Source: Rhodospirillales bacterium (GTDB lineage Bacteria; Pseudomonadota; Alphaproteobacteria; Rhodospirillales; JASLQF01). Taken from it: a DNA stretch of 36,305 nt. Position 1 is the first letter of the stretch; each line of letters begins with the position of its first letter. A program made the position numbers and the translations under genes. The stretch spans positions 1 through 36,305 of the forward strand of contig JASLQF010000036.1 of NCBI GenBank assembly GCA_030744625.1, given 5' to 3'. The notes under the pieces were generated by a model. The model did no database searches. It was not told the origin of the DNA and saw nothing but the letters and a program-made list of their open reading frames with translations. Shown in pieces: positions 1 to 8,766 of the stretch.

Positions 1-265
1 TTGGCGCATGGAAGCCGCTCCAAAAATGCTTATAAGTGAATATATGAGTAATTATTCATATTTCAAGAAAAATATCCACAGCATCCACCGCACCCTTTCA
101 CCGAGCCAGACGCGTCTAGAGCGTTATCCGATTAGATGTAATCACCGCTAGCGGGCCGGTCCGGGACCGGCCCCTACGCTATTTGCCGAATGTAGGGGCG
201 GGTCTCGGACCCGACCGTGTCGAATAGGCATTACGCTACGTAAAACTAACCGGGGGTTGCTCTAG
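1..265. other. Left-edge stretch without a gene
   Basis: No coding region is supported here. The first 110 bases are AT-rich for this window and contain an imperfect AT palindrome at about 37-65. From about 113 onward the sequence is a mosaic of short inverted repeats, annotated separately, typical of dispersed intergenic repeats in alphaproteobacteria. It lies just downstream of the 3' end of folC, and any upstream neighbour is off the window. Confidence 0.5.
153..218. repeat. Compound inverted repeat downstream of folC
   Basis: Positions 153-162 and 164-173 form a perfect 10-bp inverted repeat around one central base (GGGCCGGTCC / GGACCGGCCC). A second stem pairs about 164-176 (ending CCCCTAC) with about 192-204 (GTAGGGGCGGGTC) with one mismatch. 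A third small stem, CGGGTC/GACCCG, lies at about 200-213. Alternative pairings of the same GTAGGGGCGGGTC-type block are common in dispersed palindromic repeats. It could also act as a folC 3' transcript end, but there is no clear T-tract. Confidence 0.55.
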
Positions 266-1513
266 TTAACCGAATTCCCTGAGCACCGCCCCGGCCAGAT
301 AGAGGGAGCCGCAGATGAGGACGCGGGCGGCGCGCCGATCGGCGGCAAGGATGCCGGCGAGGGCCTCGGCGACGCCAACCGCCGGGGCGGCGTCGAGGCC
401 GACGGCGCGCCCCGCCTTCGCGGCGTCGGCGGCGCTCAGGCTGCTCGCCTCGCCGGGGATGGCCACGGTACGCACCAGCCCAACCGATGCCGCGAAGGGA
501 GCCAGGAACTCGGCCGGGTCCTTGCTGGTCAGCATGCCGAAGATCAGGTGCAGGGGCCGCTCGCGCCACCCTTCGGCGTGGGCCGACAGCACCTCGGCGG
601 CGGCCGGGTTATGACCGCCGTCGAGCCACAGCTCCCAGCCCTCGGGCAGCATGTCGGCCAGGCGCCCTCCGCCAATCCGTTGCAGCCGGGCCGGCCAGCG
701 AACCTGGCCGAGGCCGGTGGCGATGGCGGCATCCGAGACATCGAGCCCGGCCAGGCGCTCGAGGCAGGCGACGGCCAGCCCGGCGTTGTGGAACTGGTGT
801 TCGCCGGCCAGGGCCGGGCGTGGCAGTTGGCGCTTCCCCGCAGCGCCCGAGTAGGCGAGACCGCCGGCGGCGGCCCGCACCGACCAGTCCCGGCCTTCCC
901 GCAAGAGAGGCACCACGCCCGCCGCCTCGGCGAAATCATCGATCCACGCGATGGCGTCAGGCGGCTGAAGGGCCGACACGCAATCGACGCCACGCCTCAG
1001 AATGCCCAGCTTCTCGCCGACGATCTCGGCAAGGGTATCGCCCAGGTATTGCTGGTGGTCGATGGAGATCGGCGTGAGCACGGTCAGGGCCGGGCTCTCG
1101 ATCACGTTGGTGGCGTCGAAGCGCCCCCCCAGCCCAGTCTCCAGAAGCAGCACGTCGGCGGGGGCGCGGGCGCAGGCCAGGAAGGCGGCGGCCGTGGTGA
1201 TCTCGAAAAAGGTGATGGGGTCGCCGCCGTTGGCGTCCTCGCATTCGTCGAGCACGGCGCTCAGCTCGGCGTCGGTTATGGGGGTGCCGGCGAGCAGGAC
1301 GCGCTCGTTGAAATCGACCAGATGGGGCGAGGTGTAGGCGTGTACCCGGTAGCCGCCGGCCTCGAGGAAGGCGCGCAGGAAGGCAATCACCGAGCCCTTG
1401 CCGTTGGTGCCGGCGACGTGTACCACCGGCGGCAAGCGGTGGTGCGGATTGCCGAGGCGGGCGAGCAGCACCTGGACCCGGTCGAGGGTGAGGTCGATGA
1501 CCTTGGGATGCAA
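266..1513 (-). CDS. folC: Bifunctional folylpolyglutamate synthase / dihydrofolate synthase
   Basis: This Mur-ligase-family enzyme adds glutamate to dihydropteroate and to folates, using ATP, in the cytoplasm. The P-loop GTNGKGS is at about residues 35-41. A TSPHL segment and an ETGLGGRFDATN segment, both typical of FolC, follow. The C-terminal half carries LDGGHNPAAA, the start of the Mur-ligase C-terminal domain. Length (about 415 residues) fits the family. The start is a problem. The first codon of the listed span is TTG (1513), and relatives usually carry about 10-15 more N-terminal residues. In-frame codons upstream encode a family-like [14 protein letters not shown] sequence, but without ATG or GTG; a CTG at 1549 is the nearest candidate and would overlap the end of accD. 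It is last in the trpB-trpA-accD-folC row, 28 bases after accD. Function is confident, start is not. Confidence 0.93.
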   Translation of the reverse strand: MHPKVIDLTLDRVQVLLARLGNPHHRLPPVVHVAGTNGKGSVIAFLRAFLEAGGYRVHAYTSPHLVDFNERVLLAGTPITDAELSAVLDECEDANGGDPITFFEITTAAAFLACARAPADVLLLETGLGGRFDATNVIESPALTVLTPISIDHQQYLGDTLAEIVGEKLGILRRGVDCVSALQPPDAIAWIDDFAEAAGVVPLLREGRDWSVRAAAGGLAYSGAAGKRQLPRPALAGEHQFHNAGLAVACLERLAGLDVSDAAIATGLGQVRWPARLQRIGGGRLADMLPEGWELWLDGGHNPAAAEVLSAHAEGWRERPLHLIFGMLTSKDPAEFLAPFAASVGLVRTVAIPGEASSLSAADAAKAGRAVGLDAAPAVGVAEALAGILAADRRAARVLICGSLYLAGAVLREFG

Positions 1514-1541
1514 CCGCGTCAGCCGTTGGAGGATCGAATCG

Positions 1542-2489
1542 TTATTCAGGAGGAGGCTCCTCGGCGGCGGGCGGCGGCAATACGGCAGGCGGATCGGTTG
1601 CGGAAGGGGTGCCGGCGCTCGGTGCTGCCTCGGGCGGCACGGTACGATTGTCGAGAAGCGCCAGCACGCGAATCAGCGTCTGACGCAGGTCGTGGCGGTG
1701 CACCACCATGTCGACCATGCCGTGATCGAACAGGTATTCGGCCCTCTGGAAGCCCTCGGGCAGTTTTTCGCGGATCGTCTGTTCGATGACCCGGGCGCCG
1801 GCGAAGCCGATCACGGCGCCGGGTTCGGCGATGGTGATGTCTCCGAGCATGGCGAAGGACGCCGAAACGCCGCCCGTGGTGGGATCGGTCAGCACCACGA
1901 TGTAGGGCAGGCCGGCGGCGCGCACCTCCTCGACGGCGATCGTCGTGCGCGCCATCTGCATGAGCGACAGCGCCCCTTCCTGCATGCGCGCGCCGCCCGA
2001 AGACGGCACCACGATGAAGGGCGTTTGACGCGCCACCGCCAGGTGGGTGGCGCTGAGCAGCCCCTCGCCGACGGCGATGCCCATGGAGCCGCCCATGAAT
2101 CCGAATTCGAAGGCCGCCACCACGGAGTCCATGCCGCCCAGCTTGCCCACGGCAACACTCAGCGCGTCCGAGGCGCCGGTGCGCCCGCGGGCGTCCTTGA
2201 GGCGGTCGGAGTATTTCTTGCTGTCGCGGAACTTCAGCGGATCGGAAACGGTCTCGGGCAGATCGGAGACCTCGTAGCGGCCCTCGTCGAACAACATGTC
2301 GAAACGCAGGCGGGCCGGCATGCGCATGTGGTGGCCGCACTGCTGGCAGACGTGCAGGTCCTTTTCGTGGTCGCGGTGAAAGATCATCTGGCCGCAGCCC
2401 GGGCACTTGTCCCACAGGTTCTCGGGGACGTCCTTCTGGCCGACCAGTTGGCGCAGCTTGGGGCGCACGAAGTTGGTGAGCCAGTTCAT
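1542..2489 (-). CDS. accD: Acetyl-CoA carboxylase carboxyltransferase subunit beta
   Basis: AccD is the beta subunit of the carboxyltransferase half of acetyl-CoA carboxylase, making malonyl-CoA for fatty acid synthesis together with AccA. The N-terminal four-cysteine zinc ribbon is intact (Cys29, Cys32, Cys48, Cys51). The crotonase-fold carboxyltransferase domain follows, with SGGARMQEG and the [12 protein letters not shown] segment. Length is 315 residues, slightly long because of a proline/glutamate-rich tail ending EEPPPE that is variable in the family. The ATG at 2489 overlaps the TGA of trpA (ATGA), so translation is probably coupled. The trpA-accD-folC order is standard in alphaproteobacteria. 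Confidence 0.97.
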   Translation of the reverse strand: MNWLTNFVRPKLRQLVGQKDVPENLWDKCPGCGQMIFHRDHEKDLHVCQQCGHHMRMPARLRFDMLFDEGRYEVSDLPETVSDPLKFRDSKKYSDRLKDARGRTGASDALSVAVGKLGGMDSVVAAFEFGFMGGSMGIAVGEGLLSATHLAVARQTPFIVVPSSGGARMQEGALSLMQMARTTIAVEEVRAAGLPYIVVLTDPTTGGVSASFAMLGDITIAEPGAVIGFAGARVIEQTIREKLPEGFQRAEYLFDHGMVDMVVHRHDLRQTLIRVLALLDNRTVPPEAAPSAGTPSATDPPAVLPPPAAEEPPPE

Positions 2490-3321
2490 GGCTTCCTCGC
2501 CGCGCGGCGGGCGCCTTCGGCGAGATCGGACACGAAAGTGAGCACCGCCGCGACCAATCCGGGGCGCGGTGCGCCGTCGGCGTCCAGGTTCTCGGCAATC
2601 TTGCCGACCAGCGCTGATCCGACGACGGCGGCGTCGGCGACGGCGGCGACCGAGGCCACCTGATCCGGGGTCTTGATACCGAAACCGACGGCGATGGGAA
2701 GCTCTGTATGGCGTCGCAGGCGCTCGACGGCGCGGCCGATGTCGGCGGCGGTGGCCGACGCCGTGCCCGTGATCCCGGCGATCGAGACGTAATAGAGAAA
2801 GCCGCTGGCGCCCTCGAGGACGAGAGGCAGGCGCTCGTCGCCAAGGGTCGGGGTGGCCAGGTGAATGAGGTCGAGGCCGGCGGCGCGGGCCGGCGCGCCG
2901 AGCTCATGCTCCTCCTCGTGGGGCAGGTCGACGACGATCAGGCCGTCGGCGCCGGCCGCCTTGGCCTCGGCGGCGAAGGCGTCGGTGCCGTAGACGTAGA
3001 TGGGGTTGAAGTAGCCCATGAGGATGATCGGCGTTTCGTCGTCGCCGCGGCGGAATTCCTCCACCATGGCCAGGGTCTTGCGCAGGCTGGCCCCATTGCC
3101 CAACGCCCGCTGGGAACTCATCTGGATGACCGGGCCGTCGGCCATGGGGTCGGAGAAGGGCATGCCGAGCTCGATGATATCGGCGCCCGAGCGGGGCAGG
3201 GCCGAGAGGATTTCCGCCGAGGTCGAGGCATCCGGATCACCGGCGGTGACGAACACGACGAGACCTCCGCGACCCGCTTCCTCGAGGGCGGCGAAGCGCT
3301 TCTCGATGCGGCTGGGGACAC

Positions 3322-3325
<4 letters not shown>
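2486..3325 (-). CDS. trpA: Tryptophan synthase alpha chain
   Basis: TrpA cleaves indole-3-glycerol phosphate and passes indole to TrpB in the alpha2-beta2 complex. It is a TIM barrel of about 279 residues. The catalytic Glu52 and Asp59 are visible in [16 protein letters not shown] and the phosphate-binding region around GFGIKTP are also present. The start is GTG at 3325, which overlaps the trpB TGA as GTGA. The open frame runs further upstream, but that part is only the trpB shadow and does not resemble TrpA. The 3' end overlaps the accD start by 4 bases. No trpC or trpD lies in the window, so the trp pathway is split. Confidence 0.96.
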
Positions 3326-4533
<1,208 letters not shown>

Positions 4534-4625
4534 GGATAGATGGTAAATCTTCGCCGATGGGGGACGCAACTAAACCACAAGGGCTCGCCAATTTGCAGCA
4601 TTTTGTGGGCCCGGCCCGAGCCCGT

Positions 4626-5270
4626 TCAAAGGTCCCGCGCCACCGCCAGGAAGGCGTCGATCTTGTCGACGCTCTTGACGCCGGGGCGCTCCTCGACACC
4701 GGACGAGACGTCGACCGCCGGGGCGCCCGAGGCGCGCACCGCCGCCGCCACGTTGCCGGCATCGAGGCCGCCGGCCAGGGTCCACGGCTTTTGCCATTGG
4801 TGGCCGCCGAGAAGCTCCCAGTCGAAGGACAGCGCGTTGCCGCCGGGCAGCGCTTCGACATCCTTGGGCGGCTTGGCGTCGAACATGAGGCGGTCGACCA
4901 CGTCCTCGTAGGCGCCGGCGCGGGCGACGTCTTCCACACCCGCGATCGGGACCGCTTTCATGACGGCGAGCCCGAAGCGTCGCTTGATCTCGGCGGCGCG
5001 TTCCGGGGTCTCGGCGCCGTGAAGCTGCAACATGTCGAGGCCCGCCCCGGCGACGATTTCCTCGAGGCCGGCGTCATCGCGGTCCACCACCACGCCGACA
5101 CGGGTGATGCCGGCGGGCACGGCGGCACTGAGGCGCCCGGCCTCTTCCGGGGTTACCGAACGCGGCGAGCCCGGATAGAAGACGAAGCCGACGGAGCGCG
5201 CGCCGCCGGCCACCGCGGCGGCCACCGTCTCCGGCGTCGACAGCCCGCAGATTTTGACCTCGACGGTCAT
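4626..5270 (-). CDS. trpF: Phosphoribosylanthranilate isomerase
   Basis: TrpF carries out the Amadori isomerisation of phosphoribosylanthranilate in tryptophan synthesis. It is a 214-residue TIM barrel, the usual size. VKICGL near the N-terminus holds the catalytic cysteine (Cys8). LQLHGAETPE and the late LAGGLDAGNV and VDVSSGVEERPGVKS segments are characteristic, the last containing the catalytic Asp and phosphate-binding residues. The ATG at 5270 overlaps the pyrF stop (ATGA). The longer open frame upstream is the pyrF shadow and was excluded. Confidence 0.96.
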   Translation of the reverse strand: MTVEVKICGLSTPETVAAAVAGGARSVGFVFYPGSPRSVTPEEAGRLSAAVPAGITRVGVVVDRDDAGLEEIVAGAGLDMLQLHGAETPERAAEIKRRFGLAVMKAVPIAGVEDVARAGAYEDVVDRLMFDAKPPKDVEALPGGNALSFDWELLGGHQWQKPWTLAGGLDAGNVAAAVRASGAPAVDVSSGVEERPGVKSVDKIDAFLAVARDL

Positions 5271-5986
5271 GGCCCCGCCTCGGCGATCTCCGCGGCCACG
5301 GCGCGCGCCGCCGCCGCCGGATCGTCGGCGCCGGTGATGGGCCGGCCGACCACCAGGCAATCGGCGCCGAGGCGCACCGCCTCGGCCGGGGTCACCGTGC
5401 GTTTCTGGTCATCGCCCCCGACGGCTGCCGGGCGAATGCCGGGTGTGACGAGCACGAAATCGGGGCCACACGCGGCGCGCAGCAATGGTGCCTCGTGGGC
5501 CGAACACGTGATGCCGTCGAGGCCGTTGTCCCGGCTCAGCCTGGCCAGCCGCTCGGCGTGGCCGAGGACCGGACCCGCGACACCGGTGGCCGCCAGCGCC
5601 TCGTCGTTCATGGAGGTCAGCACAGTAATCCCGATCAGCAGCGGGCGCTCGGCGCCGGCCTCGGCGGCTGCCTCGGCCGCCGCCCGCATCATGGCCACCC
5701 CGCCGGCGGCGTGCACCGTGAGCATGAAGGGCTTGAGGGCCAGCGCGGCGCGAACTGCGCGGCCCACGGTGTTGGGGATGTCGTGGAACTTGAGGTCCAG
5801 GAAAACGGGTAGGCCGGTGGCGCCGAGACGCGCCACGCCGGCCGGGCCGGCGGCGGTGAACAGCTCGTTGCCGACCTTGACGCCGCCGACGACGCCGGCG
5901 AGCTGTCCACAGAGGGCCAGCGCCCGGGCCTCGTCCGGGGTGTCGAGGGCGACGAAAAGACGCTGGGAAGGTTGGATGGCGGCCAT
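5267..5986 (-). CDS. pyrF: Orotidine 5'-phosphate decarboxylase
   Basis: PyrF decarboxylates OMP to UMP, the last step of UMP synthesis. The catalytic tetrad region DLKFHDIPNT is at about residues 64-73. An N-terminal VALDTPD and a C-terminal VTPGIRP-type phosphate-binding segment fit, as does the VVGRPIT motif near the end. Length 239 is typical. It sits directly upstream of trpF with a 4-base overlap, which puts a pyrimidine gene at the head of the trp/acc row. The next gene upstream on the same strand ends 39 bases away. Confidence 0.96.
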   Translation of the reverse strand: MAAIQPSQRLFVALDTPDEARALALCGQLAGVVGGVKVGNELFTAAGPAGVARLGATGLPVFLDLKFHDIPNTVGRAVRAALALKPFMLTVHAAGGVAMMRAAAEAAAEAGAERPLLIGITVLTSMNDEALAATGVAGPVLGHAERLARLSRDNGLDGITCSAHEAPLLRAACGPDFVLVTPGIRPAAVGGDDQKRTVTPAEAVRLGADCLVVGRPITGADDPAAAARAVAAEIAEAGP

Positions 5987-6025
5987 CGCGGCGCGGCTCC
6001 CGGGTAAGGGGGCGGATTTATAGCC

Positions 6026-6961
6026 TCATAGCCGCTCCAGCGCCAGGGTGGCGGCGGCCAGGTCCTCGATGGCCGTCCCCATGGACTTGAAGAGCGTGAT
6101 CTCGTCGTCGGCGCGGCGGCCGGCGCACGTCCCCTGGGCCAGGCCGAAGAGGTCGCCGACCACGTCTTCGGCGGTAATGACCCCGGCCTCGAGGGGCTGC
6201 ACGATGTCGCCGGGTTTTTTGAGAATATCGGCGCGGGTGTCGGCGAAGATGGTAGCGCGCCGCATGACCTCGTCGTCGGCCTCGCGCATGTCCGGCTTGA
6301 AGCTGCCGACCAGGTCCACGTGCTGCCCGGGCCGGAGCCACGCGCCCAGCACCAGCGGTTCCAGGGACGGCGTGGCGCAGGAGACGATATCGGCCTCGGC
6401 GACGGCGGCCTCCAGATCGGTGGTGGCGGCAACCCGCAAATCCTCGCTATTCAGGTTCTCGGCGACGGCTTCGGCCTTGTCCGGCGAGCGTCCCCATACC
6501 TTGACATCGGCAATCGGGCGCACGGTGGCGTGGGCCCGGATCAGGTGCGCGGCGAGGACGCCGGTACCCACCATCACCATACGCGCGGCATTGGGGCGCG
6601 AGAGATAGCGCGAGGCAAGCGCCGAGGCCGAGGCCGTGCGCCGCGCCGTCAGCGTGTTGCCGTCCAACATGGCCAGGGTCTCGCCGGTCTCGCCGCTGGA
6701 CAACATGTAGGTCGCCATGATCGTCGGCAGGCCACGCCCTCCGTTGTCGGGGAAGACGTTGACGATCTTGACGCCGATGTAGGCCCCCTCCTCCCAACAC
6801 GGCATGACGATCAGGGTCGCCTCGGCGCCGCCCGGCACGTTGACCGGGTAGTGGGCATGCTCCTGGCGGGTGTTGCCGCTTCGGAAAAACGCGTCCAGGC
6901 GGTCTATAACCGAGGCATAGTCGAGAACGCGGTTGAGATCGTCGGCCGAGATCACGCGCAT
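6026..6961 (-). CDS. Ornithine cyclodeaminase / mu-crystallin family protein
   Basis: This 311-residue member of the ornithine cyclodeaminase superfamily is probably an NAD(P)-dependent enzyme of amino or imino acid metabolism. The family lysine region GVKIVNVFPDN is at about residue 63. LDGNTLTARRTASASA follows, then the Rossmann stretch MVMVGTGVLAAHL near residue 130. DLVGSFKPDMRE corresponds to the family's DxxGS substrate/cofactor site. The substrate cannot be told from sequence, since members include ornithine cyclodeaminase, alanine dehydrogenase and ketimine reductases. It lies between lapA-like and pyrF genes on the same strand, a position normally without this gene, so it may be a local insertion. 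Confidence 0.88.
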   Translation of the reverse strand: MRVISADDLNRVLDYASVIDRLDAFFRSGNTRQEHAHYPVNVPGGAEATLIVMPCWEEGAYIGVKIVNVFPDNGGRGLPTIMATYMLSSGETGETLAMLDGNTLTARRTASASALASRYLSRPNAARMVMVGTGVLAAHLIRAHATVRPIADVKVWGRSPDKAEAVAENLNSEDLRVAATTDLEAAVAEADIVSCATPSLEPLVLGAWLRPGQHVDLVGSFKPDMREADDEVMRRATIFADTRADILKKPGDIVQPLEAGVITAEDVVGDLFGLAQGTCAGRRADDEITLFKSMGTAIEDLAAATLALERL

Positions 6962-6973
6962 GTCCGCACCCCG

Positions 6974-7333
6974 TCAGGCCGCCTCGGCGGGAAGGTTCGG
7001 AGGGCGGCCCGGCTTTTCGGGCACGCCGGCCGCCACGCCGTCCTCGAGCTTGCGGGCGTGCTCGCGCAGGTGCTGGATTTCCCGTTCGGCCGCCGCCGCA
7101 CGGCGCGCCGCGGCACGCCCACGTCGCCTCGCCCCGTGCCCCGATATCCAGGCCACGAAGGCACCCGCCACGAAGCCGGCGAACGCGGCGACCAGCGCAA
7201 CGGCGAACAGCGGCAATGGCGCCACGTACTCAAAGGGCCAGAAGTCGACCCCTACCTCGGCGCGGTTGGCGACGGAAAACACGATGACGAAAAGCGCCAC
7301 CGGCACCATGACGATCCACGAGAAGATGCGCAT
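6974..7333 (-). CDS. LapA-domain (DUF1049) inner-membrane protein
   Basis: A small membrane protein of about 119 residues. Two hydrophobic helices (about residues 4-22 and 41-63) are followed by a basic and coiled tail beginning RRRGRAAARRAAAAEREIQHL. The segment VFSVANRAEVGVDFWPF between the helices is the LapA-domain signature. In enterobacteria LapA works with LapB in controlling LPS synthesis through FtsH/LpxC; whether that applies here is inference. The ATG at 7333 (MRIFSW) is preferred over a TTG two codons upstream. Its location directly downstream of ihfB is conserved in many proteobacteria. Confidence 0.85.
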   Translation of the reverse strand: MRIFSWIVMVPVALFVIVFSVANRAEVGVDFWPFEYVAPLPLFAVALVAAFAGFVAGAFVAWISGHGARRRGRAAARRAAAAEREIQHLREHARKLEDGVAAGVPEKPGRPPNLPAEAA

Positions 7334-7382
7334 TTTCAAGATCCGAACTTGGTGTCGCGGATGGCGGCCCGGGGTAGAGAAC

Positions 7383-7412
7383 GATCGTTTCGATCGAGGA
7401 CGATAAGACCCT
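7383..7412 (-). repeat. Copy A of a 30-bp repeat at the ihfB 3' end
   Basis: This 30-base block matches 21872-21901 at 28 of 30 positions by my alignment (shared core GACGATAAGACCCT, and GATC-TTTCGATC with two differences). It begins inside the ihfB stop codon and extends downstream of it. An AACGATCGTT perfect palindrome is embedded just at its outer end. See the paired copy downstream of ptsN. Confidence 0.65.
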
Positions 7413-7689
7413 AACTGTTCAGCTTATCGCGGAGTTGCTTGCCGGTCTTGAAGTAGGGGATGTACTTGGCCGATACCTGGACCGCCTCGCCGGTCCGCGG
7501 GTTGCGCCCCACGCGAGCGCCGCGCCGCTTCACCGAAAAGGCGCCGAATCCCCTGAGTTCGACGCGGTCGCCACCGGCCAGCGCCGCTGTTATCTCTTCG
7601 AAAATGGTAGTGACGATGCGCTCCACGTCCCGCTGGTAGAGATGCGGATTGGCCTCGGCAAGGCGCGCGATCAGCTCCGATTTGGTCAT
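7411..7689 (-). CDS. ihfB: Integration host factor subunit beta
   Basis: A DNA-bending HU/IHF-family protein of 92 residues. It forms a heterodimer with IHF-alpha and bends DNA in recombination, replication and sigma-54-dependent transcription. The start MTKSELI, the core [12 protein letters not shown] and the DNA-intercalating arm [10 protein letters not shown] are intact; the Arg-Asn-Pro triad is visible. IHF-beta rather than HU or IHF-alpha is favoured by the rpsA-sppA-ihfB-lapA context. ATG at 7689 is preceded by a G-rich ribosome-binding stretch. A 30-bp repeat begins at its stop codon. Confidence 0.95.
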   Translation of the reverse strand: MTKSELIARLAEANPHLYQRDVERIVTTIFEEITAALAGGDRVELRGFGAFSVKRRGARVGRNPRTGEAVQVSAKYIPYFKTGKQLRDKLNS

Positions 7690-7776
7690 CGCCCGGTTCC
7701 CCCCCCTAATGGAGTCCGCCCAAAAATTACACTGCCGGCGGGGCGTCAGCGGCGACGCTCAACCCAAGGGGCGGCG

Positions 7777-8685
7777 TCACCACTGCTCAGGGTGCCAAAG
7801 GGAGATCAGGCCGTCAAGTCTAAGTCGTTCAGAAAAAAGCGCTTTTCCGACCACGACCCCGAGGAGTTCGCGCCACAGCCCTTCGCCACGCTCGATTTCA
7901 ACGTCGCGAATCGGCAGGCTGACAGGGATTTTGCGGGTTTCAGCCAGCCATTTTCGTGCTTCGGGCTCGCCGCCCAGGGCATCGATGAGGCCATTGTCCT
8001 TGGCCTGGCGGCCCGTGAATATACGGCCATCGGCCAGGGTCAAGACCGAATCGCGGAGAATCCGCCGGCGCTCGGCGACCATGTCCACGAACATATCGAA
8101 GAAATCCAGCACCACCGAGCGCGCCGCGGCGCGCCCCTCGGGCGTCAGCGGCTCCAACGGGCTGGGCTGGGCCTTCAGAGGACGGCTCTTGATGGCTTCC
8201 GCCTTGACGCCGATTTTTTCCAGGAGCCCGGTTAGGTCGGTGGTCTGCAAGATGACACCGATGGAGCCGGTGATCGACCCGCCCCGGGCCACAATGTAGT
8301 CGGCGCCGAGGGCCGCCATGTAGCCCCCCGAGGTGGCGATCTCCGCCATCACGGCGACCACCGGTTTATTCGCGGAGAGCTTCCTGAGATTGCTGTACAG
8401 CGCCTCGCCGCCGGCGACCGTGCCGCCGGGGCTGTTTATGCGCACGATGAGCGCCCGCGCCCTCGAATCCCCGGCGATGGCTGCCAGCGCGCGGTCACGC
8501 CAGGGGTCGTCGATCACGATACCTTCCACGTTGACGCGGGCGACGAAATCACGTCCCACGAACCCGAACCGGCCCACCGCCGCGACCACCGCCGCGACCA
8601 CGGCGACGACGCCGAGCACCCGCCAAAAGGCGAGCCGGCGCTTGAGACGGCGTCTGTCGATCACATGATCGGCGTCCAGCGGCAT
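7777..8685 (-). CDS. sppA: Signal peptide peptidase SppA, short S49-family form
   Basis: A membrane-bound serine protease that degrades cleaved signal peptides. It has about 302 residues, the short single-domain form. An N-terminal transmembrane anchor (FWRVLGVVAVVAAVVAAVG) follows a basic RRRLKRRL stretch. INSPGGTV and the nucleophile region TSGGYMAALGADYIVA are present. A lysine in the region IKSRPLKAQPSP probably completes the Ser/Lys dyad. The ATG at 8685 was chosen over 8712 because GGGAGGTGAC lies immediately upstream. It sits between rpsA and ihfB on the same strand. Confidence 0.93.
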   Translation of the reverse strand: MPLDADHVIDRRRLKRRLAFWRVLGVVAVVAAVVAAVGRFGFVGRDFVARVNVEGIVIDDPWRDRALAAIAGDSRARALIVRINSPGGTVAGGEALYSNLRKLSANKPVVAVMAEIATSGGYMAALGADYIVARGGSITGSIGVILQTTDLTGLLEKIGVKAEAIKSRPLKAQPSPLEPLTPEGRAAARSVVLDFFDMFVDMVAERRRILRDSVLTLADGRIFTGRQAKDNGLIDALGGEPEARKWLAETRKIPVSLPIRDVEIERGEGLWRELLGVVVGKALFSERLRLDGLISLWHPEQW

Positions 8686-8766
8686 GTCACCTCCCGCGGC
8701 CCCTTCCCGCAACGCGGCCGGCCCCGGCGGGAGCCGCGCCGGGAAAGGCGCCAGGGGCGGCCAGGA

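Noticed and set aside
37-65. AT-rich imperfect palindrome at the left edge as an operator
   Set aside because: Pairing needs a bulge and mismatch, and no regulator or target gene is visible beside it.
548-1789. Long + strand frame antisense to folC as a gene
   Set aside because: The frame follows high-GC codon bias of the opposite strand, its product has no recognisable motif, and folC is unmistakable on the other strand.
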